The notes under the pieces were generated by a model. That model was not told where the DNA came from. It saw only the letters and a list, made by a program, of their open reading frames with translations, and did not search any database. A stretch of DNA of 9,080 nt from positions 1 through 9,080 of the forward strand of contig JAGCSP010000086.1 in NCBI GenBank assembly GCA_017964105.1, read 5' to 3'. The translations under genes were made by a program, and so were the position numbers. This DNA comes from Clostridia bacterium (lineage in GTDB: Bacteria; Bacillota; Clostridia; Christensenellales; UBA1242). How positions within the stretch are numbered: position 1 is the stretch's first letter; every line of letters starts with the position of its first letter. This document shows positions 7,851 to 9,080 of the stretch, in pieces.

Positions 7851-7878
7851 TTGAAATTATTTTTTATTGTGTTATAAT
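7851..7878 (+). promoter_or_regulatory. smpB-ssrA promoter with extended -10 box
   Basis: The -35 box TTGAAA (7851-7856), a 16-base spacer and a perfect TATAAT (7873-7878) preceded by TGT (7870-7872) form a strong extended -10 promoter. The predicted start (7884-7886) falls within or at the edge of the smpB Shine-Dalgarno sequence. This promoter is the best visible source of both smpB and tmRNA transcripts. Confidence 0.85.
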
Positions 7879-7880
7879 AG

Positions 7881-7885
7881 AGGAG
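7881..7885 (+). promoter_or_regulatory. smpB ribosome binding site overlapping the predicted transcript start
   Basis: AGGAG lies 7 bases before the GTG start, ideal for initiation. It sits only 2 bases after the -10 box, so a transcript starting at the usual distance would lack all or most of it. Transcripts reading through from rnr would carry it whole. This site decides the GTG start at 7893. Confidence 0.75.
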
Positions 7886-7892
7886 TATTAAA

Positions 7893-8336
7893 GTGAGAAT
7901 AATAGCTAATAACAAACAAGCAAGACATAATTATTTTGTTCTTTCTTCAATAGAGGCTGGTATTGTTCTTGAAGGATCAGAAGTAAAGTCAATGCGACTT
8001 GGTCACTGCTCCTTGAAAGATAGTTTCGTGCTTATTAAAAACTCACAAGCTATCATCAAGAATATGCATATAGGCGCTTATGAAAAGTCCACTGCATATT
8101 CTTTGGATGAAAAGCGAGACAGAGTATTGCTTTTAAATAAGGCAGAGATACGAAAGCTTTACAGCCAGGTTCAAGCAAAAGGCTTAACCATTATTCCATT
8201 GTCTGTTTACTTTAAAGGGCAATATGTCAAAGTAGAAATTGGCTTATGTAAAGGCAAACATACTTATGACAAAAAGAATGTACTTAAAGAAAAAGACATT
8301 GCATTAGACACGGTGCGTCAACTAAAAAATTATTAA
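7893..8336 (+). CDS. smpB: SsrA-binding protein SmpB (trans-translation factor)
   Basis: SmpB binds the tRNA-like end of tmRNA, promotes its alanylation and brings it to the empty A site of stalled ribosomes, where its C-terminal tail reads the vacant mRNA channel. The 147 residues (family ~150-160) show the conserved N-terminus IANNKQARHNYFVLSSIEAG, the EGSEVKSMR motif (27-35), SLKDSFV (40-46), YFKGQYVKVEIGLCKGKHTYDKK (106-128) and a basic C-terminal helix (LKEKDIALDTVRQLKNY). The GTG start is supported by AGGAG at 7881-7885; upstream in frame there is a TAG at 7878-7880 with only a rare ATT between. The tail is slightly shorter than in E. coli but keeps the helical part. The stop is 10 bases from the tmRNA 5' end, so smpB and ssrA almost certainly share a transcript. 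No separate strong ssrA promoter is visible in the 3' end of smpB. Confidence 0.97.
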   Translation: MRIIANNKQARHNYFVLSSIEAGIVLEGSEVKSMRLGHCSLKDSFVLIKNSQAIIKNMHIGAYEKSTAYSLDEKRDRVLLLNKAEIRKLYSQVQAKGLTIIPLSVYFKGQYVKVEIGLCKGKHTYDKKNVLKEKDIALDTVRQLKNY

Positions 8337-8393
8337 TCAATTTTTTGGGGGCGTAATGGTCTCGACGGGATAGTGAATTTAAGTTAAGCATGT

Positions 8394-8422
8394 CGTAGGG
8401 TATTGCGTCTACGTTAAAACGC
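8394..8422 (+). other. tmRNA pseudoknot PK1
   Basis: Stem 1 is CGTAG (8394-8398) with CTACG (8409-8413). Stem 2 is GCGT (8405-8408) with ACGC (8419-8422). The interleaved pairing is an H-type pseudoknot located 18 bases before the resume codon, the position of PK1 in known tmRNAs, where it supports correct resumption of translation. Confidence 0.8.
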
Positions 8423-8440
8423 TAAATTAAATTTTTAAAT

Positions 8441-8470
8441 GCAGAACAACCTGCAAAATTGGCTGCTTAA
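8441..8470 (+). other. tmRNA proteolysis-tag reading frame (AEQPAKLAA)
   Basis: The frame GCA GAA CAA CCT GCA AAA TTG GCT GCT TAA encodes AEQPAKLAA, added after the alanine carried by tmRNA itself. The resume codon GCA is preceded by TAAAT, keeping the U at -5 and A at -4 seen before the E. coli resume codon. The LAA end is the known ClpXP/ClpAP recognition signal. The encoded tag is 9 residues, one fewer than in E. coli (ANDENYALAA), and has Lys instead of Ala before LAA. Confidence 0.88.
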
Positions 8471-8719
8471 TTTAATGGCGCCATGTCTAACTTAGTTGTA
8501 CTCAAAGACTAGGATTAGATATCAGATTATTTGAGTAACTTGTACTTTGATGCTTAAGGTCGGGTACATTTTATTAATCTTAAGATGGATAAATAAGTTT
8601 TTGTTAATTTTTGGTATTTATTCAATTCACAAGAATTAAATAAGCATGTAGAAAGACTTAAAAGTCGCTTTTTCGGACGCGGGTTCAACTCCCGCCGCTT
8701 CCACCAATAAAACAAAATT

Positions 8720-8725
8720 AAGGAG
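8720..8725 (+). promoter_or_regulatory. Ribosome binding site of the gene after tmRNA
   Basis: AAGGAG lies 8 bases before the ATG at 8734 and only 13 bases after the tmRNA CCA end. It supports the downstream frame as a genuinely translated gene. Processing of the tmRNA 3' end must leave this site intact, or the gene must use uncut precursor or its own promoter. Confidence 0.85.
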
Positions 8726-8733
8726 AAAACATA

Positions 8734-9080
8734 ATGGAATTTTTAAAAATCTTATTAGATGTATTAGGAATTGTAGGAATTTTAGTATTTGGATCATTCG
8801 TACTTGTATTGCTTGCCGACTTATTCCTATCAGCACTCGACAAGAGAGAAGGTATTTTCTTTAATAAACATAAAGATAAAGAGCCAGCAAAAGAAGAAGA
8901 GAAAGAAGAAGAGCAAGTTGAAGAATACAATCCAGAAGATACTTCTATTGCAGAACCTGTAGAGGAAGAACCAGTTGAAGAGTACAACCCAGAAGAACAA
9001 GGTGTTGGTATTGACTATGACAAAGCTGCAGAAGAGCAAGAAGCATTGGAAAACAAAGAAGAAGAGGAAGAAGAGGAAGA
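8734..9080 (+). CDS. Glutamate-rich single-pass membrane protein of unknown function (3' end outside window)
   Basis: I do not recognise this family. The open frame starts at an ATG with a good AAGGAG 8 bases upstream and continues past the window end (115 complete codons seen). Residues ~6-33 are strongly hydrophobic (LLDVLGIVGILVFGSFVLVL and following) and form one membrane helix. A short basic/mixed stretch follows (LDKREG, FFNKHKDKE), then a very acidic, probably disordered region from ~residue 50. That region contains two copies of VEEYNPE (62-68 and 81-87) and enters a poly-Glu run from residue 109. The basic stretch after the helix suggests a cytoplasmic acidic tail. The helix is not followed by a typical signal-peptidase site, so it looks like an anchor. 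It follows ssrA by 27 bases with no terminator between, so shared transcription is plausible. Any role is unknown; low-complexity composition makes remote homology hard to judge. Confidence 0.8.
   Translation, partial: MEFLKILLDVLGIVGILVFGSFVLVLLADLFLSALDKREGIFFNKHKDKEPAKEEEKEEEQVEEYNPEDTSIAEPVEEEPVEEYNPEEQGVGIDYDKAAEEQEALENKEEEEEEE
8917..8994 (+). repeat. Two in-frame copies of a VEEYNPE-coding repeat
   Basis: Bases 8917-8937 and 8974-8994 both encode VEEYNPE, 57 bases apart. They differ only at synonymous third positions (GAA/GAG, AAT/AAC), which suggests the peptide rather than the DNA is being kept. The copies sit in the acidic tail of the membrane protein. Confidence 0.8.
9058..9080 (+). 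repeat. GAA/GAG tract encoding poly-glutamate, running off the window
   Basis: From 9058 to the window end the sequence consists only of GAA and GAG codons. It codes for an uninterrupted Glu run in the acidic membrane protein. Such purine-only tracts can change length by slippage; the mixed GAA/GAG use here would reduce that tendency. Confidence 0.8.

Larger units (their letters stand above)
8347..8706 (+). ncRNA. ssrA: Transfer-messenger RNA (tmRNA, SsrA), one-piece form
   Basis: This 360-base RNA rescues stalled ribosomes by acting first as alanyl-tRNA and then as a short mRNA. The 5' end GGGGGCG (8347-8353) pairs with CGCTTCC (8696-8702) as the acceptor stem, including two G-U pairs. It is followed by the conserved TCGACGGGAT. 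The 3' part has a 5-bp T stem GCGGG/CCCGC around TTCAACT (8679-8695), discriminator A8703 and an encoded CCA (8704-8706). The mRNA-like part carries a tag frame at 8441-8470, preceded by a PK1 pseudoknot (8394-8422). The tag lies in a hairpin whose base pairs 8423-8430 with 8467-8474. The order is that of standard, not permuted, tmRNA. No terminator follows, and the next gene starts 27 bases later, so the mature 3' end must come from processing unless a terminator lies beyond the window. Confidence 0.97.

Noticed and set aside
8299..8343. Separate ssrA promoter in the 3' end of smpB (TAGACA at 8305-8310, TATTAA at 8331-8336)
   Set aside because: The spacer is 20 bases and the -10 match is poor; co-transcription with smpB explains the data better.
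8718..8987. Ser-rich open frame on the - strand over the acidic membrane protein
   Set aside because: Its Ser-rich product is the mirror of GAA/GAG codons; the + strand frame has a strong AAGGAG site and a sensible helix, so the - frame is a shadow.
1..9080. Genetic code 4 (TGA read as Trp), suggested by the AT-rich composition
   Set aside because: uvrA and rnr both end in TGA at the expected C-termini and tryptophans are encoded by TGG, so the standard bacterial code applies.
1..9080. A hidden defence system, mobile element, CRISPR array or prophage
   Set aside because: All coding space is taken by conserved repair, secretion, RNA-decay and ribosome-rescue genes apart from the two partial membrane proteins at the edges. 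No spaced repeats, transposase or integrase motifs or att-like duplications next to tmRNA were seen; the tmRNA 3' end is not repeated within the window.

Overview
The window looks like AT-rich chromosome from a low-GC Bacillota (Firmicutes)-type bacterium, probably an uncultured lineage. The evidence is the A/T-rich codon choice, the strong AAGGAG ribosome binding sites, the uvrB-uvrA and secG-rnr-smpB-ssrA gene orders, and a tmRNA tag ending in LAA. TGA is an ordinary stop (uvrA and rnr end with it), so this is not a mycoplasma-type code. Every gene is on the + strand. This is mostly conserved housekeeping DNA. I see no CRISPR array, insertion sequence, phage gene or defence system.

Layout. 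1-210 is the C-terminal end of a membrane-anchored surface protein, closed by a clear intrinsic terminator (219-251). A new promoter (262-290) then drives uvrB and uvrA, two subunits of the nucleotide excision repair machinery, which abut with no gap. The uvrB start lies only 7 bases after the -10 box, so its mRNA should be leaderless. After uvrA a second strong promoter (5113-5141) drives a small two-helix membrane protein, best read as SecG. A hairpin terminator or attenuator (5512-5542) separates it from rnr (RNase R). An AT-rich spacer with a perfect 20-bp direct repeat follows. A third promoter (7851-7878) then precedes smpB, and ssrA (tmRNA) begins 10 bases after smpB. A gene for a glutamate-rich membrane protein begins 27 bases after the tmRNA CCA end and runs off the window.

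How the genes work together. UvrA and UvrB locate and verify bulky DNA lesions; UvrC is not in the window. SmpB and tmRNA rescue ribosomes stalled on broken mRNA and tag the unfinished protein for proteolysis, and RNase R degrades the defective mRNA, so rnr-smpB-ssrA is a functional trans-translation cluster. SecG belongs to the SecYEG translocon and is commonly found beside rnr in Bacillota.

The points most worth a second look are in the control regions: the leaderless uvrB, the smpB promoter that collides with its own Shine-Dalgarno site, a tmRNA gene with no terminator placed between two protein-coding genes, and the unrecognised acidic membrane protein behind it.
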